A stretch of 51,384 nt of DNA from positions 5,354 through 56,737 of the forward strand of contig NZ_JACJFM010000032.1 in the NCBI RefSeq assembly GCF_014164585.1, in the 5' to 3' direction. Shown piece by piece: positions 28,176 through 34,855 of the stretch. The position numbers were made by a program, and so were the translations under genes. How positions within the stretch are numbered: position 1 is the first letter of the stretch; each line of letters starts with the position of its first letter. The notes under the pieces are model-generated. The model ran no database searches and was not told where the DNA came from. It worked only from the letters and a program-made list of their open reading frames with translations. The DNA is from Oceanospirillum sediminis. Lineage in GTDB: Bacteria; Pseudomonadota; Gammaproteobacteria; Pseudomonadales; Halomonadaceae.

Positions 28176-28508
28176 ATGAATGAAATCACACACTACCTGA
28201 CAGCGGATGGACATGATCCTTTTCAGGCATGGCTTGAGAAGGTAAAGAGAAAGGATTTACCGGCGTCTATGCGTGTATTAACCCGGATTAACAGACTGGC
28301 TGCAGGCAATGCCGGGGATGTTAAATCAGTGGGAGAAGGTGTGTTCGAACTACGTATCACCTATGGGCCAGGCTATCGGGTTTATTATGCCTGTATTGAG
28401 AATAAACTCGTCATGCTGCTGGCAGGTGGTACAAAACAGCGACAGTCTGCTGATATTGAACAAGCCAAAGCATTTCTAGCAGATTATCGTAAGAGGGTTG
28501 AAAGATGA
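28176..28508 (+). CDS. RelE/HigB-type toxin of a toxin-antitoxin pair
   Basis: About 110 residues from the ATG at 28176. It matches the addiction-module killer-protein branch of the RelE superfamily: DPFQAWLEKVKRKDL at the start, then GVFELRITYGPGYRVYYACIENK and LLAGGTKQRQSADIEQAKAF. Such toxins cleave mRNA on the ribosome. A longer frame from a TTG at 28140 has no ribosome site. The stop overlaps the start of the antitoxin gene (ATGA). Toxin-first order is typical for HigBA-type pairs. Confidence 0.88.
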   Translation: MNEITHYLTADGHDPFQAWLEKVKRKDLPASMRVLTRINRLAAGNAGDVKSVGEGVFELRITYGPGYRVYYACIENKLVMLLAGGTKQRQSADIEQAKAFLADYRKRVER

Positions 28509-28810
28509 GAAGCCATGATGATGCCGTTATCGACATGCTAAAGAATGACCCCAATATGGCTGGGGAGTACCTCCGGGCTGCTTTTGATGAGATGGATGAG
28601 GAAGGTGGTGAAGCCGCTTTTCTGATGGCTCTACGTCATGTAGTTCAGGCTCAAGGCGGCATGTCTGAGATCGCAAAGAAAGCCAATATCTCACGGGAAA
28701 GCCTTTATCGGGCCTTAAGCCCTGAGGGCAATCCTAAGCTACGTACTTTGACAGCGGTTATGAAAGCGTCGGGCATTCAGTTCCATCAGATCACAGGCAA
28801 CACCGCCTGA
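28505..28810 (+). CDS. HigA-type antitoxin with helix-turn-helix
   Basis: A 101-residue antitoxin of the putative addiction-module antidote family. The N-terminal half is acidic (AGEYLRAAFDEMDEEGG). A helix-turn-helix spans about 55-90 (MSEIAKKANISRESLYRALS, then a typical GNPKLRTL). It should bind and neutralise the upstream toxin and repress the operon. The ATG overlaps the toxin stop by 4 bp. It ends 5 bp before the A-tract of a terminator that serves the convergent gene. Confidence 0.9.
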   Translation: MRSHDDAVIDMLKNDPNMAGEYLRAAFDEMDEEGGEAAFLMALRHVVQAQGGMSEIAKKANISRESLYRALSPEGNPKLRTLTAVMKASGIQFHQITGNTA

Positions 28811-28814
28811 AGCC

Positions 28815-28847
28815 AAAAAAAATCGTCTGGCCGAAGGCACAGACGAT
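28815..28847 (-). terminator. Intrinsic terminator for the metal-binding/YqaJ/DUF932 unit
   Basis: On the minus strand ATCGTCTG pairs perfectly with CAGACGAT around a GCCTTCGGC-containing loop that can extend the stem, followed by eight T. It lies between convergent stop codons at 28810 and 28864. The geometry is textbook for termination of the leftward unit. Confidence 0.88.
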
Positions 28848-28863
28848 GATTGGTCATACCACG

Positions 28864-29781
28864 TCAGTGAGTGGCACTGATCCGTTCAGTCAGCTTCTGT
28901 TTCAGTGACGGATTAGCAGAGTCAGCTGCCGCAGGAGCTGATACAGCGGTCACCTCCGGTGTACTGTCTTCCGGACAGAACTCTGTCAGTAAGGCCGGAA
29001 TATCCTCCTCCGTCTCCTCAAACCAGGCATTGGCAAAGCCCAGACGCGCCGCCTGATCCAGTGCGACCTGATCAAAGCCCACTTCCTGACGGGATTCATG
29101 GCGGACCCTGGCTTGGAGGATCGCATCCTCCAGACTGACTCCATCAGGCAACGTCAGATCCACGTAGAAAATCGGCGTCCGGTAACTCTGCGTCGTACTC
29201 TTGCCCCGTAACCTCAGTACCAGATTCATACAGGACAACAGATCCCCGGATACCGCCTGCAAGTAACGCAAACGGGCCGCCAGCGTCCGGATGCTGTTAT
29301 AGCCCGTAGTCCGGAAGATAAAGCTGCCCAGATCATCGGAGTCCTGTTCCGTATTCACTGAGACATTCAACCGACCATAGACCTTACACAGTCCACCTTT
29401 GCCAAACTCACACAGAGAAGGCCCTGGACAAGGTAACGTCTTTAATCCCTCCTGACTCATACGGCGACATTCCTGGCCATCCCCGGTGCAAACCGGACGG
29501 GCCGTCTGTCGATCAAATAATGTATATTCCGCCCGCAGGGACAGATCCGGATCGTTGAACAACACCCTTACCGGAATCGCCCGTAACTTCTGGTCCGGTT
29601 GCGCTTGTCGCAACACCTGATCCAGCGGATGAACCACCCAGCCTTCCCGGGTCTGCACCTGACTGGTTAACGTGAACTGATCATCCTTTTTCGGTAACCG
29701 TTTCCCCTGAGCATTTTCAATCAGATGACCGATACTGATTCGACCTAAGACAGGTGGGGTAATGGCAAAACCTTTAATCAT
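28864..29781 (-). CDS. Cys-rich metal-binding protein of the YqaJ/DUF932 cluster
   Basis: About 305 residues from the ATG at 29781, chosen because GGAG lies seven bases upstream. Residues about 100-135 hold a cysteine cluster (CTGDGQECRR, LPCPGPSLCEFG, GLCKVYG) that should bind metal. The family is usually annotated hydrolase or metal-binding protein and sits beside YqaJ nuclease and DUF932 genes on plasmids and integrative elements. It may assist single-strand annealing or recombination. It ends in a disordered Ala/Pro/Ser tail. The exact activity is unknown. Confidence 0.65.
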   Translation of the reverse strand: MIKGFAITPPVLGRISIGHLIENAQGKRLPKKDDQFTLTSQVQTREGWVVHPLDQVLRQAQPDQKLRAIPVRVLFNDPDLSLRAEYTLFDRQTARPVCTGDGQECRRMSQEGLKTLPCPGPSLCEFGKGGLCKVYGRLNVSVNTEQDSDDLGSFIFRTTGYNSIRTLAARLRYLQAVSGDLLSCMNLVLRLRGKSTTQSYRTPIFYVDLTLPDGVSLEDAILQARVRHESRQEVGFDQVALDQAARLGFANAWFEETEEDIPALLTEFCPEDSTPEVTAVSAPAAADSANPSLKQKLTERISATH

Positions 29782-29907
29782 AATCCAACTCCCGGGCACA
29801 CCTCAGCCTATGGCCAGAGTGCACCCTGATAATCAATGAAATGAATAAATCAAACGAAGAGGCTGCAGCTCGCAGCCCTGATGAGACAAAGCGAGAGAGG
29901 GCAGAGG

Positions 29908-30924
29908 TTAAACCCGAACCAGAAAGCGCCGACTCCCGGCTTTCTTCAACGGATACTGAGCCAGCAGATCCGGCTGATCGTTTAACAACGCTTTAGTATT
30001 CAACGTCACCTGATCCTGACTGCGCTTAAAACTGATTTTACCCTGAGCCAAGATCGCCTCACTGGCCTCGGCCATTGCCTGCTGCAGCCGGTGCTTTAAG
30101 GCGGTTTCCTCTGTCTTCAGCTGATCTAACCGGCCACGCACCTGCAGGAGCTGATCAAAGGTCTGGTTCATTTCAACGTCCTCAGACCAGTCCACCCGTT
30201 CACCACTGTCACCGGGATAGAGCTGATTGAGCGCAAAACGCGCAGATTCTGATGCATCCGCTTCAGGCGGGGTGTCCGAGATCACCTGTTGCCAGAACTG
30301 ATGTTCCAGTGCGATCAGCTGAGCAATCAGCTCATCGTCCCGTTCCACCCGATAGACCCGGAACTCCTGACCACAAATCAGCACACCCACATCAGCGGCC
30401 TGTTTACCGGTCACTGCCAGCTGATGCTGTACCTGACAATGCACGTAATCCGGAGGACCGGACTTCCAGTGTTTCGCCCCATACTCACCAGCGGTTTTAC
30501 ACTCCAGGATCTGCACCTCATCACTGGCCACCACGGAGTAATCCAGATTGGCCAGCATCCAGGGATAGTCCGGATGCTGCAGAATGGCATTCACCCGGCG
30601 TACCTTACGCCCCGTTAACCGGGTGTAGTGCTGAGCGACTACCGGTTCCAGCACCTGTCCCCAGTACATCGGGGAGCGCATCTGATCAATAGGCGCTTCC
30701 GGTGTTGGCTCAATCCGGCCAGTTTTCAGCATCCAGAGCTCTAACTGAGACTGGAACGGATTTAACCCTGCTGCTGTAGCTGACTCACTGGCTCCGATGC
30801 CCTCATTACGGGCCTGTAACCACTGATCATGGTCCATCGCCTTTGTCGGTACTTTACGAATGGCCGCACGACCGGCAGGGGAGACCACATGATCCGGTTG
30901 AATCGTATTAAGAGAAGAGTTCAT
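29908..30924 (-). CDS. YqaJ-type viral recombinase exonuclease
   Basis: About 338 residues from the ATG at 30924 (GAGG eight bases upstream). The YqaJ nuclease, a PD-(D/E)xK exonuclease related to lambda Exo, shows its signatures: RNEGIGASESATAAGLNPF, the catalytic ILECKTAGEY strand and YVHCQVQHQLAVTG. A coiled-coil-like stretch follows at about 240-290. It degrades double-stranded ends to make 3' tails for annealing recombination. The flanking metal-binding and DUF932 genes support a mobile-element recombination module. Confidence 0.88.
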   Translation of the reverse strand: MNSSLNTIQPDHVVSPAGRAAIRKVPTKAMDHDQWLQARNEGIGASESATAAGLNPFQSQLELWMLKTGRIEPTPEAPIDQMRSPMYWGQVLEPVVAQHYTRLTGRKVRRVNAILQHPDYPWMLANLDYSVVASDEVQILECKTAGEYGAKHWKSGPPDYVHCQVQHQLAVTGKQAADVGVLICGQEFRVYRVERDDELIAQLIALEHQFWQQVISDTPPEADASESARFALNQLYPGDSGERVDWSEDVEMNQTFDQLLQVRGRLDQLKTEETALKHRLQQAMAEASEAILAQGKISFKRSQDQVTLNTKALLNDQPDLLAQYPLKKAGSRRFLVRV

Positions 30925-30945
30925 ACAACATACCTCGCACAAACG

Positions 30946-30980
30946 ACATAAGCCCTGGGACAGAACCCCGGGGCTTATGT
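30946..30980. repeat. 10-bp perfect hairpin in the leader of the YqaJ gene
   Basis: ACATAAGCCC at 30946-30955 pairs with GGGCTTATGT at 30971-30980, and the inner GGG/CCC can extend the stem. It lies between the DUF932 stop and the YqaJ ribosome site and lacks a T-tract. mRNA stabilisation or differential expression is more likely than termination. Confidence 0.55.
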
Positions 30981-31038
30981 GTATTAACATCAGGAAGAAA
31001 AGAAGAGAGAAACAACAGATTGCTATGAGAGAACAGAC

Positions 31039-32010
31039 TCAGACCCGATCCATCAGCTGGTGAAAGGCCTTATCCTTTAACTGAGCCCCGGCTCCGAACC
31101 AGGCCGAGTCCAGCCGGTGATCCGTACTGCGGGCCCGACGTTCATGGTCCACATACTCCGTCACCGCATTGAGCAGTCCAAATGCCGTCCCTTTAGATGA
31201 CGGCAGATCAGCTCCACGACCCGAGCCCATAAACAGCGACAGAGTGCGATCAATGGCCTTACGGTTCGACTTCTGAGGATCAGGGGCTCCGGGTGTCACT
31301 AACAACTGTTGCACAATCGACTCCGCTTCCTTAAGACGAACAGGCCGTTCAGACAGCGCCTTAAGCTCCGACATAAAGTTCGACCAGACGGATACCGAGA
31401 TGCCCAGCTGTTGCTTCACGGCATCAGCATCAAAGCGGGTGTTATGACGCACCCGGACACAAGGGGCTGAAGACCGCTGACCTTCCCGCAAGGACACCGC
31501 CAGCGTGTTGTTGCACACCACACGAACACTGGTGAACTGAGCGGTGGTGGCCATGGAGCCATCGCAGGCGGTGGCTAACAACAGATAACCCTGAATACGG
31601 TCCTGGCCGGTTAACTCGCCGTATTGATCGGTCCGTGCCAGCGCCCAGAGCTTACGACCGCCTTTCAGCACACCAGCGGTCTCCAACTGAAAACCCGAGT
31701 GTTCGGTCAGATCCCGATAGAACTCCAGAACTTCAGCTGGCTGAACGACCTGATAGCGATGACCGACCACAGACAACGGGGCCTGAGTATCGGAACGATA
31801 GAGCACCTTATGATCGGCATACTCCAGCAGATCACCGGACATCAGACCTTCAGACTGAGTCAGAAAGTGCACGGGAGAGGACTCGATCGACCAATCCATA
31901 CCGGCTTGTTGACGCCAGACATCGACAGACTGGCCAGGAGATAAAGCATGACCTAAACCGTGCCAAGGAGTAGCACCGACATACGCCATAGATTCCACTG
32001 AATGAGACAT
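31039..32010 (-). CDS. DUF932-family protein
   Basis: About 323 residues. The family is recognised by its N-terminus (MAYVGATPWHGLGHAL) and the central YQVVQPAEVLEFYRDL and RVVCNNTLAVSL segments. DUF932 proteins are common on plasmids, phages and integrative elements and are thought to help DNA recombination or protection; none is visible as an enzyme by motif. The start at 32010 follows GGAGG six bases upstream. It heads the three-gene leftward unit, sharing a 376-bp divergent promoter region with parM. Confidence 0.85.
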   Translation of the reverse strand: MSHSVESMAYVGATPWHGLGHALSPGQSVDVWRQQAGMDWSIESSPVHFLTQSEGLMSGDLLEYADHKVLYRSDTQAPLSVVGHRYQVVQPAEVLEFYRDLTEHSGFQLETAGVLKGGRKLWALARTDQYGELTGQDRIQGYLLLATACDGSMATTAQFTSVRVVCNNTLAVSLREGQRSSAPCVRVRHNTRFDADAVKQQLGISVSVWSNFMSELKALSERPVRLKEAESIVQQLLVTPGAPDPQKSNRKAIDRTLSLFMGSGRGADLPSSKGTAFGLLNAVTEYVDHERRARSTDHRLDSAWFGAGAQLKDKAFHQLMDRV

Positions 32011-32152
32011 AAACAACCTCCGAGATACCCTGGAATAGGGCAGAAATGGACACTGGAGAGGGATTTCTCCAGGTGATTCAAGGGAGTGATATATGTGTCA
32101 AAAAATCTGGAATACGGTTATTTTCAAAAACAAAGCATTTAAAAAGTAATAG

Positions 32153-32330
32153 ATGCTCTATTCATGCTCTGTAATTAATTTTTGGGCAGGTTTTCGCCAA
32201 ATAAAGCACTATCTATTATCCAAAATGATATCTATGCAGCATTATCCAATTTAAAAATCATATAAATAAAACAAAAAGTGCTTTTTTAATGTAATTCTCA
32301 GTGCATAAAGTGCTCTTTTTTAGTATAAAT
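32153..32330. promoter_or_regulatory. parC-like repeat region and promoter of the partition operon
   Basis: An A/T-rich stretch holds repeated RTGCTYT-like units: ATGCTCT at 32153 and 32164 (11 bp apart, one helical turn), AGTGCTTTTTT at 32277, AGTGCAT at 32300 and AGTGCTCTTTTTT at 32309. The last ones abut a good -10 (TATAAAT near 32324). In ParM systems ParR binds direct repeats upstream of parM, forming the centromere and repressing the promoter. The layout fits, but the repeats are degenerate. Confidence 0.55.
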
Positions 32331-32386
32331 AAAAGCATCTTAGGGGGATTCATCCGTTCCCCACCTTAATTCAATGGAGAAACCCC

Positions 32387-33463
32387 ATGCAGAAACCTGT
32401 CCTCGCCGCTGGTGATATCGGAAATTCACAATCTAAATTTGCTTATTGGAAAAACGGCGAGATTCAGTGTTTCTCTTTTAAAAGCCGTGTGAAATCAGGG
32501 GCTCCCGGACTGTCTATGCTGGGAGGAAAAACAGAGAAGTCGACGGTCTTTAAACTCTCAGGTGAAGTTCTGAGTGTGTTAGAGAACGCGACCGATCCTC
32601 TGAATATTGTGAAAGAGGGACCCGACTCACTGGCGGTTAAAGCGTTAGCGTTAGCCGGTCTGAATCAGATGGGGTTATCGGGGAGAGAGGTTAACCTGGC
32701 CACCAACTTACCTTTGGGTCACTACGTTATCCGGGATCAGCATGGCCTTACGGCGTTCAACGACGCGCTGATGGATAAAAAAATGGATGCGTTGAGGTTT
32801 AAAGAGTCAGATACCTGCTTATCCGGCTCTGAAGTGGCCCGTATTCAACGAGGCGTGGTGTTTGCAGAGGGGTTTGCGGCTTACGTCGATTCGGTGGTGT
32901 CCGAGCAGGGAGACGTCTCTGAGCCGACTGAGAAGAAGCGTGGGGTGCTGGATATCGGTGGCGGTACGACAGAGATAGGTATTTTTGGTCGTGAATTTGA
33001 GATGGATGATAATTTCATCACCTTGTCTGTGGGAACTCAGGATATTTTAAAAGGTCTCGAAAAACGCATTTTAGCGCGTTGGCCAGACTTTGAAAAAATC
33101 GAACTTGTCGTATTGGATCGCTGCATGGAAACCCAGACGTTTATCGACCTGGCGGGCCAGTCGCATGATATGAGTGAGGATATTGCAACCTGCAAACGTG
33201 AAGTGGCGCGTAAGATCATTCAGGAAGCGAAGGATCGACTGAAAGGCAATATTGATTACCTGGATCAGATCCTATTAGTGGGTGGTGGTGGTCAAATGCT
33301 CAGCGAGTATTTTTCAGAATGGCAGCTTATTACTGTGCCACAAGACCCTGAATTTGCGAATGCCCGGGGTTTATTAAAGCTCATTACCTTCTTATCCGGC
33401 CTTGATGAATCAGAAGTTGAGCGAGAAATCCCTCACGTTGAGCCATTGGCTGAGGTGGAATAA
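32387..33463 (+). CDS. parM: ParM/StbA-type actin-like plasmid partition ATPase
   Basis: A 358-residue actin-fold ATPase that forms filaments to push plasmid copies apart. Motifs are phosphate-1 DIGNSQSK (10-17), phosphate-2 DIGGGTTE (189-196) and adenosine motif LLVGGGGQ (296-303). GGAG lies seven bases before the ATG. Centromere-like repeats lie upstream and a small ParR-like gene overlaps its stop codon (TAATG), the classic three-part arrangement. The three motifs and length are complete. This gene is the best evidence that the window is or was plasmid DNA. Confidence 0.92.
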   Translation: MQKPVLAAGDIGNSQSKFAYWKNGEIQCFSFKSRVKSGAPGLSMLGGKTEKSTVFKLSGEVLSVLENATDPLNIVKEGPDSLAVKALALAGLNQMGLSGREVNLATNLPLGHYVIRDQHGLTAFNDALMDKKMDALRFKESDTCLSGSEVARIQRGVVFAEGFAAYVDSVVSEQGDVSEPTEKKRGVLDIGGGTTEIGIFGREFEMDDNFITLSVGTQDILKGLEKRILARWPDFEKIELVVLDRCMETQTFIDLAGQSHDMSEDIATCKREVARKIIQEAKDRLKGNIDYLDQILLVGGGGQMLSEYFSEWQLITVPQDPEFANARGLLKLITFLSGLDESEVEREIPHVEPLAEVE

Positions 33464-33822
33464 TGTCTGAAACAACCGAAAGTATGGTGTATGCCAATAC
33501 GCCTCTGAACCCTAAGGATGAAGAGCATAAGAGAATTATTGCCTGGCGGGATACCGGTGGGAGTAAAAATAAGTCCGATACCATGCGAAAGCTCGCCACG
33601 GGTGGTGGCATCTTGCAGGACGCTGGTTTACTGGATCTTGTGGTGTCACTGGAAAAAATGCCCGGCATTGACGCCAAGAAGGCCCTTCAAATGGCCTTAG
33701 CAAGTCTGATGGAGATTCCCGTATCCTCTATGGAAGCGCCTGAACCCCCGGTTGAGGTTGAAGAAAAAAGGACGACAGAAACAGAGCGTAAAACACGGCC
33801 CATGGTTGGCAAAGTGAGGTAA
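33463..33822 (+). CDS. Probable ParR/StbB-like centromere-binding adaptor
   Basis: A 119-residue protein starting inside the TAATG overlap with parM, so translation is coupled. The middle (KSDTMRKLATGGGILQDAGLL, then KKALQMALASLMEI) looks helical and could be the DNA-binding part. The C-terminus is charged and probably disordered, as in adaptors that touch filament ends. No firm motif identifies ParR, so the call rests mostly on position and size. Confidence 0.7.
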   Translation: MSETTESMVYANTPLNPKDEEHKRIIAWRDTGGSKNKSDTMRKLATGGGILQDAGLLDLVVSLEKMPGIDAKKALQMALASLMEIPVSSMEAPEPPVEVEEKRTTETERKTRPMVGKVR

Positions 33823-33904
33823 TTGATGAGTGTGCGAAGATACATTTCAGGCCTTTAAACATCAGGGGTTCAGAGATCTTACGATCTTTTAGAAGGATTA
33901 CAGG

Positions 33905-34192
33905 GTGTCCACGGAAGGGCATGATCCAGATTTTAGAAAGATCTTAGAAAACAGGGAAAAAGGTCGGGCCAGCGGTAATAAATATTCCATATTGGAACGA
34001 ATGCTGTTAAATTTTGTCTCGCAGAAACGAAAAAACCCCGGAGTTGGCGCTCCAGGGTTTTTAAGATCTTTAAGTAACTGCGCGAAGGGTAAATTCACGG
34101 ATATACTCAAGAAAGTTCGTTCCTTAAGTATATCCGCACTTTTATCCCATATCAACACGCGTATTCCTTATTTGATCACTCTGCCTGTATGA
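33905..34192 (+). CDS. Doubtful small gene crossing a terminator
   Basis: A GTG-started frame of 95 codons with AAGGA seven bases upstream. The first 43 residues look protein-like, but the frame then runs straight through a strong terminator hairpin (34030-34062) and becomes low in plausibility. Either a shorter gene has decayed here or the frame is chance. Listed because the start signal is good. Confidence 0.25.
   Translation: MSTEGHDPDFRKILENREKGRASGNKYSILERMLLNFVSQKRKNPGVGAPGFLRSLSNCAKGKFTDILKKVRSLSISALLSHINTRIPYLITLPV
34030..34062 (+). terminator. Intrinsic terminator after the partition operon
   Basis: AAAACCCCGGAG pairs with CTCCAGGGTTTTT around TTGGCG, with A-tract before and T-tract after, so it can act in both directions. 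It separates parM and its partner from the structured RNA region. Confidence 0.85.
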
Positions 34193-34354
34193 GCTTGTAC
34201 GTCCGTTGTCTGAGTCGCGTCAGACTGTCTCGCTCGGTTCATACAGTATCAGGGAGAAGAGAGGGAGCGCTCCTGGTCGTGTGATGCCACCTGCAATTTT
34301 TACTGTTACTGAGCCACTGCGTGTTTTTAAGAGTTCGCGCGATATAAACCAAAA

Positions 34355-34557
34355 CGGCGGAAGGTAACAGATCTTAGAGGGCTTGTAGGTGGGGCTAAGG
34401 CGACCGCACCCTGGATCATTCCAGGGCAGAGTTTAGCCGCTGTATATGCCGAATGGCGCAGTCATAAATACTGAAGCCACACTGTTTTAAGGTGTGGGGG
34501 AGGTAGGGTGATGACTGCGCCAGCCAGAGGGCTGGCATCCTTGCGGATGCCGTTTTT
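34355..34557 (+). ncRNA. Candidate structured non-coding RNA
   Basis: No protein frame, but nested perfect helices. GGCTAA (34393-34398) pairs with TTAGCC (34433-34438) and encloses hairpin CCCTGGA/TCCAGGG (34409-34426). GCGCAGTCAT (34456-34465) pairs with ATGACTGCGC (34511-34520) and encloses CCACAC/GTGTGG (34477-34497). Next come GCCAGCC/GGCTGGC (34519-34536) and the terminator hairpin. GATATAAA near 34340 could be a -10, giving an RNA of about 200 bases. It matches no RNA family I know (not tmRNA, RNase P, SRP or 6S). Between partition genes and a replication-type gene, copy control or incompatibility RNA is the first guess. Confidence 0.6.
34534..34557 (+). terminator. Intrinsic terminator of the structured RNA
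   Basis: GGCATCC pairs perfectly with GGATGCC around TTGC and is followed by GTTTTTG. Its first three bases also belong to the preceding GGCTGGC helix, so the two stems compete. That is a hint of an antiterminator-like switch. Confidence 0.8.
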
Positions 34558-34797
34558 GTGCCAAAAAAGAGATTCAGAAAATAGATAGCTCTTAAGCTGA
34601 TGCTGCTGGCAGCGAGAATACCGGCATCACTGTGTTATCCGATGACTCGGTGTTTTGCTGGCCGGTGTTGGAGTCGACAGCCGACAACCGAAGGGCGTCA
34701 GGTTTGTTCTTCTAAGTGTTTATGATGCATATTAAATATATGTGATCCTGTGTTGTCTCTTTTTTTCTATATTTTATAGTTCGGAAGGTTGTTTTCT

Positions 34798-34841
34798 AGC
34801 TAATAACCCCCATAATGTTTTGTTTATGGCGGTTATTAGCT
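34798..34841. promoter_or_regulatory. Long inverted repeat directly before the DUF3987 gene
   Basis: AGCTAATAACCCCCATAA (34798-34815) is repeated inverted at 34823-34841 with one mismatch, around a T-rich loop. The dyad ends 14 bp before the ATG. It could be an operator or initiator-binding site for the downstream protein, or an RNA hairpin controlling its translation; the gene has no clear Shine-Dalgarno. Upstream 34558-34797 contains no gene I can recognise. Confidence 0.65.
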
Positions 34842-34855
34842 GGAAAAGTTGACCT

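Noticed and set aside
34355-34557. tmRNA, RNase P, SRP or 6S RNA
   Set aside because: Signature sequences of these RNAs are absent; the structure differs.
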